A stretch of 64,000 bases of DNA from NCBI RefSeq assembly GCF_000350225.1, contig NW_005178511.1:192919-256918 (forward strand), read 5' to 3'. The translations under genes and the position numbers were made by a program. Positions 49,735-60,310 of the stretch are shown here, piece after piece. Source of the DNA: Chondrus crispus (lineage: Eukaryota; Rhodophyta; Florideophyceae; Gigartinales; Gigartinaceae). The notes beneath the pieces are model-generated. The model ran no database searches and was not told the DNA's origin. It was given only the letters and a program-made list of their open reading frames with translations. Each line of letters begins with the position of its first letter. Position 1 is the stretch's first letter.

Positions 49735-50269
49735 ATGATGAAAATGTCGAGAGCACTGGATCAGGAACTGGATTGGGTGCGCAAGGCGACGATTTGGTGA
49801 CGTTCCAACAGAAGCAGTGAGCCGACATCCGCCTGTACTCAGCCTAGTGGGCTGTACTCAGCCTATGTTCTCCTTGGAGGTATGACTGGAAACTGCATTG
49901 CTTTCTTTACGTCATTGAAACTCTTTCTGTTTTGTGTTGTGTTTATGTTTTTCACATGAAGCTAACCTGAAATTTTCTTCACCTCTTTCAACTGTTCAAA
50001 GATGAGTTGACGAACGATGCGGACGCTTTCCTCATTCGCGCGCTTGAGGATGCGCTCCTTTCATTTGCAGGCTGCGCCGTCATAGTTTCGCATGATATTT
50101 CATTTTTGAATCGTGTTGCAACGCACATATTGGCCTTTGAAGGAGACGAAGTCCCTGGACAAGTGACTTTCTTCGAAGGAAATTTGCCGCTTATCTTGAA
50201 GACAAAAAGCGCCGGCTAGGGGATAGCACACCCTCTCGAATGAAATTCGCCAAGCTGCCTGCACTCTAG
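49735..50269 (+). pseudogene. Remnants of an ABC-F ATPase (EttA-like)
   Basis: Two pieces resemble EttA, an ABC-F protein that regulates the ribosomal E site. A short one near 49742-49790 (SRALDQELDWVRKATI) fits the linker region. A longer one from about 49996 ([41 protein letters not shown]) is the end of the second ATPase domain, with the D-loop and the switch His. A one-base shift near 50185 moves to a frame with [13 protein letters not shown], the usual C-terminus, ending at 50269. Signature and Walker B parts are missing between them, and the RW after SHD is IS. A spliced gene is less likely because of the frameshift and missing core. Confidence 0.7.
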
Positions 50270-50637
50270 AGTGTACTCGCTCGCTCAGTCGCTTTGGATG
50301 CAGCGAATGCGCCTCAAAAGCGACAAGAGTAAAGCGGGCCTCGCAGGGCAACGATCTTCCGGGGAGGGCCCGCACAGTGGCCTTCACAATAAATTTGCTT
50401 AACGTTCCCAGCTGACTAGAGCCTTGAAGCGCTTAGGAGTAGAGTTGTGGAACCATCCCACGAGATAAGCCGAGGGCATTCTAAATCCTTTCTATGAATT
50501 TGGGAAACCCTGCATCTCCACCATGTACTTTTGATTGTGAAGAGCAATCACGATTGGTGAAATAGCTTTCATGTGGGTGGGGGCAACCATTTCGCCGCAG
50601 GATTTGTTTTGAGCACACTGGCCGCACGGGTCGCATC
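50270..50637. other. Intergenic, no gene seen
   Basis: No reading frame or repeat was recognised. Confidence 0.5.
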
Positions 50638-50924
50638 ATATAAAACTCACAGTTAGGCATCGTTCAACACCAACTATCATGAAGCCTTTGTCCGTGGGGC
50701 CGTATGTTGACACAGATAATGCATCAACTGACCATCCCGATTTTCTTGAGAGTCTCTGGGCTGCTTATAGCGGTCCTCTCCGCCGCGACTCCCAGTTTGA
50801 AAATTTGTCCGAGTACTGGCGACTCGTGGAAGGACTGCTTGTCAGCCCAAGACTGTCAGACAAGTTGTGGGGCTGGATATGCTATCGTGAAAAGTATGCG
50901 AGCTTCGCCATAGTTCTGTTGTGA
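50638..50924 (+). CDS. Small ORF behind a TATA box; two overlapping frames possible
   Basis: CATATAAAAC at 50638-50647 is a good TATA box. The first ATG (50679) opens 81 codons (MKPLSVGPY), ending WGWICYREKYASFAIVLL. A second ATG at 50704 in another frame opens 69 codons with a signal-peptide-like start (FLRVSGLLIAVLSAATP) and four Cys in a short mature part (KICPSTGDS, DCLSAQDCQTSCG). I cannot decide which is used. Neither belongs to a family I know. Confidence 0.4.
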
Positions 50925-50944
50925 AACTTCGTGCTGTGAGTAAA

Positions 50945-51357
50945 TCACTCTTGCGCAGCGGATGATTTAGAGATCTCGTCTATTTTGCGCTTTAAAATGT
51001 TTTGTCTCTGGGGTGGTTCACCACATGGGCGATGCATCTTCTCAAGCAAGTTGTGTTTTATGCGACCAACGGAAGCTCCTTCAGCGACAGAGAAATACTC
51101 CAACATCCAAGGGTGGGCTAGATATGAGGCAATAGAGTCTCTATGCTGATTGGTAGCCCACTCACTGTAGAGAGAAACACAAATATGCAACATAGGTGGA
51201 GTCAGTATACTTGGAAGAGATGTTGTTTGATGGCAAGTGTATGAAAAAAGGGGTCGACTTACTGTTGTGTTGTACCCGGATGACCAGTACCGACGTATCT
51301 CGCCTGGAGATGCTCGAGCTGAGCAGAGACACCACTCTGAGGGGTATTGGACGTCAT
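50945..51357 (-). CDS. SF3B5: Splicing factor 3B subunit 5 (SF3b10), two exons
   Basis: Exon 1 runs from the ATG at 51357 to 51263. The intron is 51262-51165 (98 nt), with GTAAGT at its start and CTCTACAG at its end. Exon 2 is 51164-50945. The spliced product is 104 aa and contains QLEHLQARYVGTGH, NQHRDSIASYL, LEYFSVAEG and NLLEKMHRPCGEPP, the conserved signature of SF3b10, the small SF3b subunit in the U2 snRNP that packs against SF3B1. Human SF3B5 is 86 aa; here a slightly longer N-terminus and a basic C-terminal tail (LKRKIDEI) are added. This is the only spliced gene resolved in the window. The reading frame crosses the splice at a His codon (CA/T). Confidence 0.92.
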
Positions 51358-52972
51358 CCCAGGGGCTGACAATAGTCGAGAACAAAAGGATTGCCAGTGC
51401 AAAATAGGCGGAGTCCAGGGGAGCGCGGTGAGTCACAACCGGTTGGGGGAGGGGGTGCGAGAGGAGGGGTTCTGTGAGCTGTATGGTCAAGAGGGAGGGG
51501 TGTGGATGAGCGAATGAGGGAAAAATGACAAATTTTTGATTCGTAAATTGGCACAACGTGCTTCGTCAAGAAGACGGAGCTTCTTGGAACAACAAGTGGC
51601 GGCGAGCTGTTGCTCAAGTCTCTCGCCGCCCGTCACAACTTTGCTCGACATCCGCCTGTACTAAGCCTAGAAATAAGTGTAGTCTCCAATCGAACGGTCA
51701 CCAGCGGCAGCCAGTTGCCACTCTCGGTCCCCACCCAGCCAGGCTACGAACACCCTAGCTCTTCCACTTCTCTCATGTAGTCTTCACCATGTCTGACTCA
51801 CGCCTACCTCCCCGCGCCCTCACCCTCATTCACGACGCCCATGTCCGTGGCGAAGCTCAGAGCATCTGGCGGCTGTCAACACGTCCACAGTTCCTCAGTG
51901 GCAGGACAAGACGGCCCAGCTGTTCTCAAGCTATTCGGGAGGGATGCAGGCCCTTGTTCTGTCCGTCTGAAGTACTGACTGCACCTTGGACTTCATGTCA
52001 TCAGACGGCCTCTCATGACGAAGGCTCGCAGACCTAGAACATTTGGGGCGTCCATGCAACCCCCTATATTTCCCTCGGCTGCACGTGCAGTCTCCAGTGT
52101 TCTCGCTCATTTTCACCATGTCTAGAACAAGCCTGCTCTCACTTTGAAAGCAGAGAAATCCCGACTCTGCACAGCCATACCGAATACCCTTGATTGCTCC
52201 CATACCCCTCAACCGACAGCAAGAGATGCTGGAATGGGGAAAGATTGTAAGGCCCGTCTAGGTGGTCGCCTTGGCGATGGTATTTGTGTTGAAGGCAAGG
52301 TGGAAAGGAAAGCACCCGTCGGTGCTGGGGAGGTGGGGAATGTGGCATGCAAGCCTATCGGCACCCTCAGCAGAGTTTATGTTATGGTACCACCTCAGGT
52401 GGGCGACGAACTCAGAAGAAGTAATGCTTCCTTCGGTTGATGGATGCCGGAAACCGGAGATTCTTCAACCACGACGTCTTCTGAGTGCGAGACCAAAGTT
52501 TCAAAGGTACATGATGTGAGCAGGATGCTGCAGTTGACAAGAGGTACCAAAAAAACAAGAAAAAGAGAGCGCTACACAGGGAAGTGGAAACGAAACACGG
52601 GTTTACGAGGATTTGACGCAACAGCAGTGGCGGTGAATTGCTATGTGCAAACAGGGTAAAGAAAACGCCTCGCAAGGAGCAAGACGGCAAGCAGCTGGGG
52701 CAGCTAGCAGCGACGCCAGGAGCAAAAGTATGAGCAAAAAGGGAGCATGGATAATGTTCTTGTTGCGAAAGCCGAGCAAACGTGCGTGAATCTGGATTGC
52801 GTGCGAGGTGACGACTGGAGCTATACAAAGGCGGGAGGCGCGATCTCGGGAACAGGAGCAAACAGCTGGCGAGATCGTGACATGTAAGGCCAGGGGGAAG
52901 AAGTTTGGTGAGGGCAAAAAAGAAAATGGAATGGTAAAGGGATGGTGGGACAAGCAAGGCCCGGCATCCGGA
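51358..52972. other. Intergenic, no gene recognised
   Basis: Short ORFs only (for example 51789-52037, plus, starting MSDSRLPPRAL). A 20-odd-base phrase beginning CATCCGCCTGTACT at 51649 also occurs at 49828, where its second half is doubled. Possible unrecognised spliced genes cannot be excluded. Confidence 0.4.
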
Positions 52973-53806
52973 TCACGACTGAGGAGGTTGCTGTTGATCT
53001 TGGGCGGTTCCCCCGGCGAGATATTGGGCGCCGTATGCGCCCGGGGTGGCGTACATGACGGGCTGCTGCATGCGCATGTACTGTGGGTTGACCATGCCTG
53101 GTTGGTAGGCGATGTTATTTGCATACCCTGCGCTAGCGTACACGCCCTGTGCGTTGTGCGAATACATCATGGCGGCTGAGGTGTCGGTCGCGGCCGGGTT
53201 GACCTGCGGCGGCATGCCATAGGCGGGCATGTTGGCCATGGTGTAGTACGGCATCTGGGTCTGGTCAACGGCGCCGGTGACGGGGCGGACGTCGTCCTTT
53301 TTGGGATCGTCACGCGGGACGATGTCGATAAGGAAGTCAAAGATGTCGGTTTTCTGAATGGCGGCGGAGATGTCGCTTCTCTGCAGGGTGCGTCTCTTAG
53401 CCTCCTCGGTCTGGGCCCAGGCGCGATGCGTGAGCTCGAGGATGAACATCTCGCAGGCCTTTGCGAAGAGGACGGGGGCCTCGGCGGAGATCATGCGGAC
53501 GTCCTCGTCGGACTTCATGATCTTCTTGATGCGTGCGAGCGGGAGGAGATGGTTCTTGAAGTCGGTGGCCTGCTGGACCTCGGTCATCTGCTCGAGCCAG
53601 AACTGGCTGAGCTTGGCCGTGAGTTCCTGGAGGTTGTGCTGCTGCTGCAGCTGGGCCTGGCGAGTCTGCTGTTGCATGAGGTGGGACTGGGGGGCCATGG
53701 GATTGTACGCGGCGGCGGCAGCGGCAGCGGCGGGAGGGACCGGGGCGGGGACGGGAGCCTGCGGCTGGGGCGCGGGGGCGGAAGAGGGGGCGTTGTCGTC
53801 GGCCAT
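52973..53806 (-). CDS. NFYC: Nuclear transcription factor Y subunit C
   Basis: A 277-aa protein from the ATG at 53806 (MADDNAPSS). NF-YC is a histone-fold subunit that pairs with NF-YB and binds CCAAT boxes with NF-YA. The core is at about residues 80-165: [47 protein letters not shown], and [22 protein letters not shown], which are the NF-YC helices and loops. The N-terminus is Pro/Ala-rich and the C-terminus Tyr/Gln/Met-rich, a likely activation region. The frame is open upstream of the chosen ATG, but that part is low-complexity. It lies 296 bp downstream of the SNF2 gene on the same strand. Confidence 0.95.
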   Translation of the reverse strand: MADDNAPSSAPAPQPQAPVPAPVPPAAAAAAAAYNPMAPQSHLMQQQTRQAQLQQQHNLQELTAKLSQFWLEQMTEVQQATDFKNHLLPLARIKKIMKSDEDVRMISAEAPVLFAKACEMFILELTHRAWAQTEEAKRRTLQRSDISAAIQKTDIFDFLIDIVPRDDPKKDDVRPVTGAVDQTQMPYYTMANMPAYGMPPQVNPAATDTSAAMMYSHNAQGVYASAGYANNIAYQPGMVNPQYMRMQQPVMYATPGAYGAQYLAGGTAQDQQQPPQS

Positions 53807-54102
53807 AGTTGCGGAATGAAGGGGGGGTAGGGGGGCGGTACGGATGGCGGGGGGAAAGCACGAGGAGGAACGAGGAGGGGGCAGGTGGGGGGTAGCAAGT
53901 GGTGGCGGCAGTGGGGGGAAAGAGTTAACAGCGAATGGCGGGACAGGCGGTGTTGAGGTGTTTTTCACGTCGCCGCACTTTGGCCTCTTTTGCTTTTCTT
54001 TTGGCGCGTTCATCCGCCTCCACCCGCTTATTACAGAACCAATTACAGAACCCGCCGCATTCCAAATATACACACTGTAAGTTTCCCTTTACACAAATTA
54101 CA

Positions 54103-57100
54103 CTAGCAGTCTTCCACTATCTCCCCTTCCTCCTCATCAATTTCCCCTTCTTCCTCTTCTTCACCGGCCTCCCCCTCTTCCATCTCCACCATCTCCGCCG
54201 CCTCCCTTGCCTTTGCAACTTGTTCCTCTTTTTCTCTCTCCTTCTCGACTTCGACCTGCTTCGCTCGCTCCTTTTCCTTTTCTTTTTCGCGCTCCCTCTC
54301 TCGTTGTCTTTCCCTCTCGCCCTCTCTTTCCCTTTCCCTTTGCCTTTCCCTTTCCCGTTCTCTCTCTTGTTCTCTTTGGCGTTCCTTTTCGCGTTCCTTT
54401 TCTCGTTCCTTTTCTCGTTCCTTTTCTCGTTCTGTTTCGCGTTCCCTCTCGCGCTCCCTCTCGCGCTCCCTCTCTCGCTCCCTTTCTCGCTCTTGCTTCT
54501 CCTGCTCCAGCTTCTTCCTACTTTCCTCCTCTTCCGCCAACTTTCTCGCCCGCATCGCCTCCTTCTCCCCTTCCATGGCGGCCATCCCCACTGCATTCCC
54601 TGCTGCATATCGCCCTGTCATCCACCCGGCGTGTTGGGGCATAATTCTCCCGCGTCCCATCCCGTGCCCGACGAGCGGTCTCTGCACCATTGGCGGCACC
54701 CCTCTCACCGGCGGTCTCCCAATCGTCGGCACCGTACTTCGCATTGGATGAATCAGTGCCCCGGGCCCGGCAATCGGTGGCGGAATCAACGCTACATTCG
54801 GTGCCACTTGTGCTCCAACAATGCTCCCTCGTTTCTCCACAGCCTTGGGCTTGCGAGGAACTCGGGGCACCCGCGGAACCCGCGGCTCCAACACTGCTTT
54901 GTTTTCTTTTGTTTCCCGCGGTTTCGAATCAGATAGCTCGCCTTCTTCTCGGATTTCCCCGTCCTCTTCATCCCCCATCCGCTTACCTTCTTGGATCTCT
55001 CCATTCTCCGACGCTTCGGCTGCTCCTGTCCGTTTCGTGTCTCCGCGCTTCTTCGAACTCCTCTCGACCGTCTCAGATCGGATCCGCGGAATTCGTCCGG
55101 AACTCCCACGCCGCATGATCCCCTCATTTGAACCACTTTGTTCCTCTTTCTCTGCGTCCAACTCCCCCTCCTCCTCCGTATCACTCGCCTTAAGTCGCTT
55201 GCGCGTCCCTGACTCTGTGCCCCGGATCCTTCGCTTCCGCCGATACGGACGCACAAGAGGGCTATCGTCGCTTGCATCGCTGCGGTCCATTCCAGAGTCC
55301 TCCAGATCCATCTTGCGTTTCTGCGCCACACTCCGACGACCAGCCCGCCCGCGCCGCTTTATCTCTGTCCCGCGTTTCAATCGCTTTCGCTGTTTCGGCC
55401 CCTCGGACCATTCTTGGGAGGTCGCCTTTCCTCGTCCAGATACAGCTCGCGAAGAGTACCGGTCCATCTCACCCTCCTCTGACGTCTCGCTGTCCGGCTC
55501 CTCCGACCGAGACCGAGCTGTCGGACCTTCTGACCCGCTATGTCTCGGAATGCTCATGTCTTTGTCTACCACATCTGCGTCATCGTCATCGTCATCCTCG
55601 ATAATCATGTCCTCAGTTCCGGACGGCGCAAAGCTCTGTTCCCCACAAGTTCCATTGCCCCCCTCGGTCATCTCGTCGTCGAAAGGTTTCAGGTCTGCGC
55701 TAAGTGTCTTAGAGGCAACCATGTCTTCCATTCTTGGAGAACCTTGTGGACGCGATCCCAGAGTGCCTGTGTCAGCCTCGCTGTCCACACGTGAGTCATC
55801 ATTCCCATCATAATCCTGGTCCTCATCATCTTTCGGCAATGTTGCCGATCCCTTTCTCTTTCGTTTGCCTCGTTTCCGGCTCATAACAGCCGCTGCTTCT
55901 TCAGATAGTCGTATGTCCTCGCCGGCTTCCGAACGTTCCATCAGCTTGATGTATTGTCGTTCGGTCAATTGGTCAAAGCCGTAGCTAACGTTTGTCGCCG
56001 CGGCACGCTTCTTCTTTGGCTCGTTCAATGAACTTAAATCGAATCCAGCAGGCATCGTGTTCCAGTTCCCAGCACCCGAAGAATTCGCCTTGTCCTTCAG
56101 AGCCTGCGGTACCTTGGTCGCCCATTCTGGTATTTCTTTCTCGATGAGGAGGCGCGCACGATGAGAAATTTCTTCCACCCTCTCGACGTCTATCTCCTCA
56201 AATATTCCAAACTCTTCTTCACTCCTTGCCAGTAGCCTATTTATCTCTTCCTCAGTTGGGAGTCCATCTTCATTCTCATCCTCACTCACAGGGCCGTCCA
56301 CCCGTAGGAGCTCCCGGAGCATCGCTTGCCTCTCAGAGTCTTTGCTTTGCTCATCAAACATACCGGCTCGAATAATCTTCTTCTCTAGTCCTCTTTTGAA
56401 TGAAGCCCTTTCCATAACATCTTCTTCAATAGACTTTGCCGTTAGCATCCTCAAAACGAGAACCTCCCTTCTCTGACCAATTCGATGCGCCCTATCCTGA
56501 GCTTGTTGATCCATTGAAGGGTTCCAATCACTGTCAAAAATGATGACGGTGTCAGCCGTTTGCAGGTTGACACCAAGGCCACCAGCCCGCGTAGTGAGCA
56601 AGAAGACATGCACATCTGAGTCGTGCTTATTGAAGTCATTGACCATCTGCTTACGGTCGTCTGTGTTTGTACTACCGTCAAGACGGTAAAACGGAATGTT
56701 CCTGTATCGCAACAACCTCTCTTGAAGGTCGACGACTTTCGTCATTTGGTTGAACACCAAGATCCGATGATCCGTTCGAAGCAACTTTGTAATAATAGAG
56801 TCGAGCATGTCAAACTTGCCAGAGGCTCTCCACAACTCTGGAGTGTCAACAAGCCGACTTGCATGGTCTTGGAAGAACAAATACGGGTGGTTCACGCATT
56901 TCCGCAGCTGCACAGCCGGATTTGAAAGCTTATCGTACCGATGCCTCCCGTGGCTGTCGGTGAAAAGGACTCGTTCTGACTTGACGATCCTTCTGTACAT
57001 GTGGCGCTGCCAAGCGGACATCTCACACAAAAGTATGTGTTCTTGCTTTTCCGGGAGCTGCTCACCCATCCTCAAGACATCATCTTTCATCCGTCGCAAA

Positions 57101-59160
57101 AGAAAAGGCCGAAGCACTTGGTGCAATCGTCGAATAATAAGGAGACTCTCTTCTTCCGTCAGTTGTGCCTGTTGCTCGGTCGTGCTTATATTTCCAACTC
57201 CCATTTGTGCGAAAGGAGCAGCGAACCAACTCTCAAACGACTCGGCACTCTTGAAAACGTTTGGTAGCAGGAAATTCAACAATGCCCAGAGCTCTGTGAG
57301 AGAATTCTGGAGTGGTGTTCCAGTGAGCAAAAGCCGATTCCGACTTCTGTAATGGTCATGAAGAACGGAGCTGAGGCGGCTTTCATGATTTTTTATACGA
57401 TGCCCCTCATCTATGATAAGATGTTGCCATTCTATACGCTTGAGGAAATTCTTTCCTCGGACGACGTACTCGTAAGTCACCAAGCAGACGTTGAAGCTTT
57501 TCTTTTCGATGACCTCTTCGTACAACCGTTTTCGTGCCTTGGCGTCGCCTTTGAAAACGACAACGCGAACCGCTGGAGCCCACCTGGCAAATTCCAACTC
57601 CCAGTTGCTAATTGTCGAAAGTGGGACAATGATCAGATACGGACCTGGATTGTCCTTTCGCTCCATGAGATGTGCAATCAGGCCAAGAGTTTGAATGGTT
57701 TTTCCCAGACCCATTTCATCTGCGAGGATACCATTAAGGCGATTATTGTAAAGACTCACCATCCACTGAATCCCATGCAGCTGGTACTCCTTCAGTACTC
57801 CGCCGACCAGCAATGAAGATTGTTCATCGACTTCCTCCTTGATGGCATGTGCTATCCCATAGTAGTCATGACGGGCTCCGCTCTTTTCATCGTTATTGTT
57901 CTCGTATTCGACAACTCCGCTCCTGACTCGCTCTTCCTTCACGACAGCACCCAGTTGCTTGAGATACTTGTCAGTCTGGTCCAAAAGCTCTAGCACTCGA
58001 GTGTTCTTTGTCTTTCGCACAAGCTCTAGATAACCCTCTTCATCGTCGTCTTTCAGGGCCTGGATACGGGCCTTCTCAGCTTCCCGCTCGGCCCTGCTTG
58101 CATTTCGCGCATACTCTTCATGGTATTTCAGAACCGCTTTCGTAATCGCACGCACGCCTCGCCGTACCACATCGCGATGGTAGCTGCGAAACTTGTTCAA
58201 GTGATCGTTCATAGCATTGACCCAGGCCTGACGCTTCCGGCGTGCCTCTTTTTCTTCAACCTCCAGCTGGCGCATACGAGCCCTTTCGACCTTTTCAAAC
58301 TCGCGCTGCAGTTGCTTCAATATGCGACCCCTCAGCTTGGAACTGCGGCGGCCGTTTTCTACCATGCGATGTTCTTCCCAGATGTTTACGCGCATCTTCC
58401 GCTGCAAGTCAAGCAATGAGACATGTCTTTGGCGGGTTTCCAAGAGTGCGGCGATTCGCGGCTTCAAGACGTGTGTTCCATTCGCATGTTCGGCAAGCGC
58501 GTGGGAAACCTCCTTCTGTATCTGATCCGTGCGATTGCGCAGTGAGCGAAACCTCTCCCGATTCAAGGTCTCTATGTCCAATTTCGGCAGATACAGTGCG
58601 GCGACGGTTCCGGTGGGGACCGGTAATACCCTCTCCTCCCACGGAATTAAATGGACGGGATCCGGGGCGACGTTCTCCGGCCTGGCTCTGGTGCCGTCCT
58701 TCGCCTTTGTAAAGTCGGCCTGGAGGAGACGCAGGCGTTCCCTCTCGTGCATCATTTCATCGCGCTCTCGTTGTTGCTGTGCGCGAAGAAGCTCGTCCTG
58801 CTGGTGGCGCGGTATTCTGAGGCCGGTGCGTGGATCAAAGCCGAAGACGAGGCCCTGGGCAATGGCGTCCGAGATCTCCTTCGGGAGTTCCTTCCCCTCG
58901 GCGAGGAAGCGCTCGGCCCAGCCTTGCAGGCGCGAGGCCTGGACCTGGGCAAACGAGACGGAGGCGGTCGGGAGGGGAGACACGTGGGCTTTGAGGAGGC
59001 GGAGGATGGCGGTGTACACGGTGGTCTGCTGGGCCTTTTCCGGGCCCAGGGTGTGCTTGAGCGCATGGAGAGCATTGGCGAGGGCGTGAATCTGCTCGCG
59101 GCGGAGGGGGATGCGGTGGCGGTGGTTGTTGAGCAACGTCATGGAGTCCTGCAAGGACAT
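54103..59160 (-). CDS. SWI/SNF-type chromatin-remodelling ATPase (BRM/SNF2 subfamily)
   Basis: A single uninterrupted frame of 1685 codons. It has the BRM-class order: N-terminal helical region, HSA-like segment (about 250-340; WEEHRMVENGRRSSKLRGRI), then the helicase-like ATPase. Motif I is DEMGLGKT at 481-488, motif II DEGH at 584-587, motif III LLTGTPLQ at 611-618, and motif VI QDRAHRIGQ at 888-896. A SnAC-like region follows at about 940-1010. There is no bromodomain. The C-terminal 600 residues are disordered, with acidic, Ser-rich and RERERE-type repeats encoded by a CGCTCC/CTCTCG microsatellite (about 54220-54530). ATP-driven nucleosome sliding and ejection in the nucleus is the known role. 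Complete absence of introns in so long a gene is notable. Confidence 0.96.
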   Translation of the reverse strand: MSLQDSMTLLNNHRHRIPLRREQIHALANALHALKHTLGPEKAQQTTVYTAILRLLKAHVSPLPTASVSFAQVQASRLQGWAERFLAEGKELPKEISDAIAQGLVFGFDPRTGLRIPRHQQDELLRAQQQRERDEMMHERERLRLLQADFTKAKDGTRARPENVAPDPVHLIPWEERVLPVPTGTVAALYLPKLDIETLNRERFRSLRNRTDQIQKEVSHALAEHANGTHVLKPRIAALLETRQRHVSLLDLQRKMRVNIWEEHRMVENGRRSSKLRGRILKQLQREFEKVERARMRQLEVEEKEARRKRQAWVNAMNDHLNKFRSYHRDVVRRGVRAITKAVLKYHEEYARNASRAEREAEKARIQALKDDDEEGYLELVRKTKNTRVLELLDQTDKYLKQLGAVVKEERVRSGVVEYENNNDEKSGARHDYYGIAHAIKEEVDEQSSLLVGGVLKEYQLHGIQWMVSLYNNRLNGILADEMGLGKTIQTLGLIAHLMERKDNPGPYLIIVPLSTISNWELEFARWAPAVRVVVFKGDAKARKRLYEEVIEKKSFNVCLVTYEYVVRGKNFLKRIEWQHLIIDEGHRIKNHESRLSSVLHDHYRSRNRLLLTGTPLQNSLTELWALLNFLLPNVFKSAESFESWFAAPFAQMGVGNISTTEQQAQLTEEESLLIIRRLHQVLRPFLLRRMKDDVLRMGEQLPEKQEHILLCEMSAWQRHMYRRIVKSERVLFTDSHGRHRYDKLSNPAVQLRKCVNHPYLFFQDHASRLVDTPELWRASGKFDMLDSIITKLLRTDHRILVFNQMTKVVDLQERLLRYRNIPFYRLDGSTNTDDRKQMVNDFNKHDSDVHVFLLTTRAGGLGVNLQTADTVIIFDSDWNPSMDQQAQDRAHRIGQRREVLVLRMLTAKSIEEDVMERASFKRGLEKKIIRAGMFDEQSKDSERQAMLRELLRVDGPVSEDENEDGLPTEEEINRLLARSEEEFGIFEEIDVERVEEISHRARLLIEKEIPEWATKVPQALKDKANSSGAGNWNTMPAGFDLSSLNEPKKKRAAATNVSYGFDQLTERQYIKLMERSEAGEDIRLSEEAAAVMSRKRGKRKRKGSATLPKDDEDQDYDGNDDSRVDSEADTGTLGSRPQGSPRMEDMVASKTLSADLKPFDDEMTEGGNGTCGEQSFAPSGTEDMIIEDDDDDDADVVDKDMSIPRHSGSEGPTARSRSEEPDSETSEEGEMDRYSSRAVSGRGKATSQEWSEGPKQRKRLKRGTEIKRRGRAGRRSVAQKRKMDLEDSGMDRSDASDDSPLVRPYRRKRRIRGTESGTRKRLKASDTEEEGELDAEKEEQSGSNEGIMRRGSSGRIPRIRSETVERSSKKRGDTKRTGAAEASENGEIQEGKRMGDEEDGEIREEGELSDSKPRETKENKAVLEPRVPRVPRVPRKPKAVEKRGSIVGAQVAPNVALIPPPIAGPGALIHPMRSTVPTIGRPPVRGVPPMVQRPLVGHGMGRGRIMPQHAGWMTGRYAAGNAVGMAAMEGEKEAMRARKLAEEEESRKKLEQEKQERERERERERERERERERETEREKEREKEREKEREKERQREQERERERERQREREREGERERQREREREKEKEKERAKQVEVEKEREKEEQVAKAREAAEMVEMEEGEAGEEEEEGEIDEEEGEIVEDC

Positions 59161-59464
59161 GGTGGGTTGAAGTTAGGCGGTGGGGAGAGGGAGGGGTGGG
59201 GGTTAGGGGGAGGGGGTCGGGAGGAGGGGGTCGGGAGGAGGGGGACCCGCAGGTGGGAATGGACGGGAAGAAAGGTGATCAGGAAGGTGTGATGACAGTT
59301 GGGGTGGGGGTGCGAGCGAGGAGGAGGGAGGAGAAGTTCGAGGGGGGGGATTGACGAGGGGCGACAGGGGAGTGTCTACAGAGTGAAGGCGGGGGGGGGG
59401 GGGGGGGGGGGGGGGGCCCCCCCCCCCCCCGGGGGTGGGGAAAGAAAAAAAAAAAAAGGGTTTT
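59161..59464. other. SNF2 upstream region ending in a homopolymer run
   Basis: The sequence is G-rich and passes into about 26 G, about 16 C and an A-run just before the N gap. This looks like unreliable sequence. Confidence 0.7.
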
Positions 59465-59564
59465 NNNNNNNNNNNNNNNNNNNNNNNNNNNNNNNNNNNN
59501 NNNNNNNNNNNNNNNNNNNNNNNNNNNNNNNNNNNNNNNNNNNNNNNNNNNNNNNNNNNNNNNN
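59465..59564. other. Assembly gap (100 N)
   Basis: A run of exactly 100 N, the conventional length for a gap of unknown size. Confidence 0.99.
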
Positions 59565-59730
59565 AAATCGGCACCCATCTCGCCGGGTGACTTAAGAGTT
59601 GTGAGAGCGAGAAGATCAGTGGCCATGACAACCTTGGCACCAACAGATTTGCTTGCCGCGATGAATGGTTCGTAGTCATCAATGGATCCATCAGTGGCCG
59701 GGTATTGGATTAGGGTACCGCAAAGGTCCT
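59565..59730 (-). pseudogene. Glycine decarboxylase P-protein fragment, cut by the gap
   Basis: About 55 codons ([37 protein letters not shown]) match the pyridoxal-phosphate glycine dehydrogenase of the mitochondrial glycine cleavage system, in the region before the QRFGVPMGFGGPH block. It runs into the N gap at its 3' side. The SNF2 gene starts only 300 bp beyond the gap, so the remaining several hundred residues cannot fit unless the gap is large or the join is wrong. The upstream side (from 59731) shows no further P-protein. Whether it is a gene remnant or an assembly cut is open. Confidence 0.8.
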
Positions 59731-60310
59731 TGTTCGCAGCGACGGTCACTGTCCACCTCATGGCGTTTGGAAGCTGACGAAAAACAAGGCTTTTTCGCGA
59801 ATCCACAACTTCCGCGTGGCAACGTGGCAACCAATTTGTGCTCAGCGCCGCGACCGAGACGCCAGAGTGGCGGCGGCCCAACTAGAGCCCCGGACTGTGC
59901 CGCCGGCACGCCTTCCCCTTCGCCGGGCCCTGTACACCATTCCCACGCACCATTCCCACGCACCGTTTACCAATTCGTTCCGGTGTAGCCATCCCCGTCA
60001 GCACGCACACACACACACGCCCGCATCACGAAGGTTAAGAAAGGCCCTCAGGGCCTTACGCCACTCGATCCGCGTCCTCCGCAGGACGTCATGCCGCAGT
60101 GCGGCGGCCAACAAAGTTCTCTTCCCCCCATCACGAGCACATACTGTACAAGCATAAGTGAGCTCGACAAACATCGCTGCCTTCCACACCGCCAACTATT
60201 GAGTCCATTCCCTCATTTCCCCTCACAAATCCTCTACACATACTGTAACTCTGCGAGCCATAGCTTTCCGTCTTTCGCCCTTCCCCCTTCCCAGCCCCTC
60301 TTTATTTTTC
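59731..60310. other. Intergenic, no gene seen
   Basis: It contains a short CA microsatellite at about 60004-60018 and GC-rich sequence without credible ORFs. Confidence 0.5.

Noticed and set aside
54821-55813. 330-codon plus-strand ORF
   Set aside because: Antisense to the Ser/Arg-rich part of the SNF2 gene; composition mirrors it.
59299-59595. 98-codon plus ORF across the homopolymer run
   Set aside because: Poly-Gly/Pro from the G and C runs and the N gap; not a gene.
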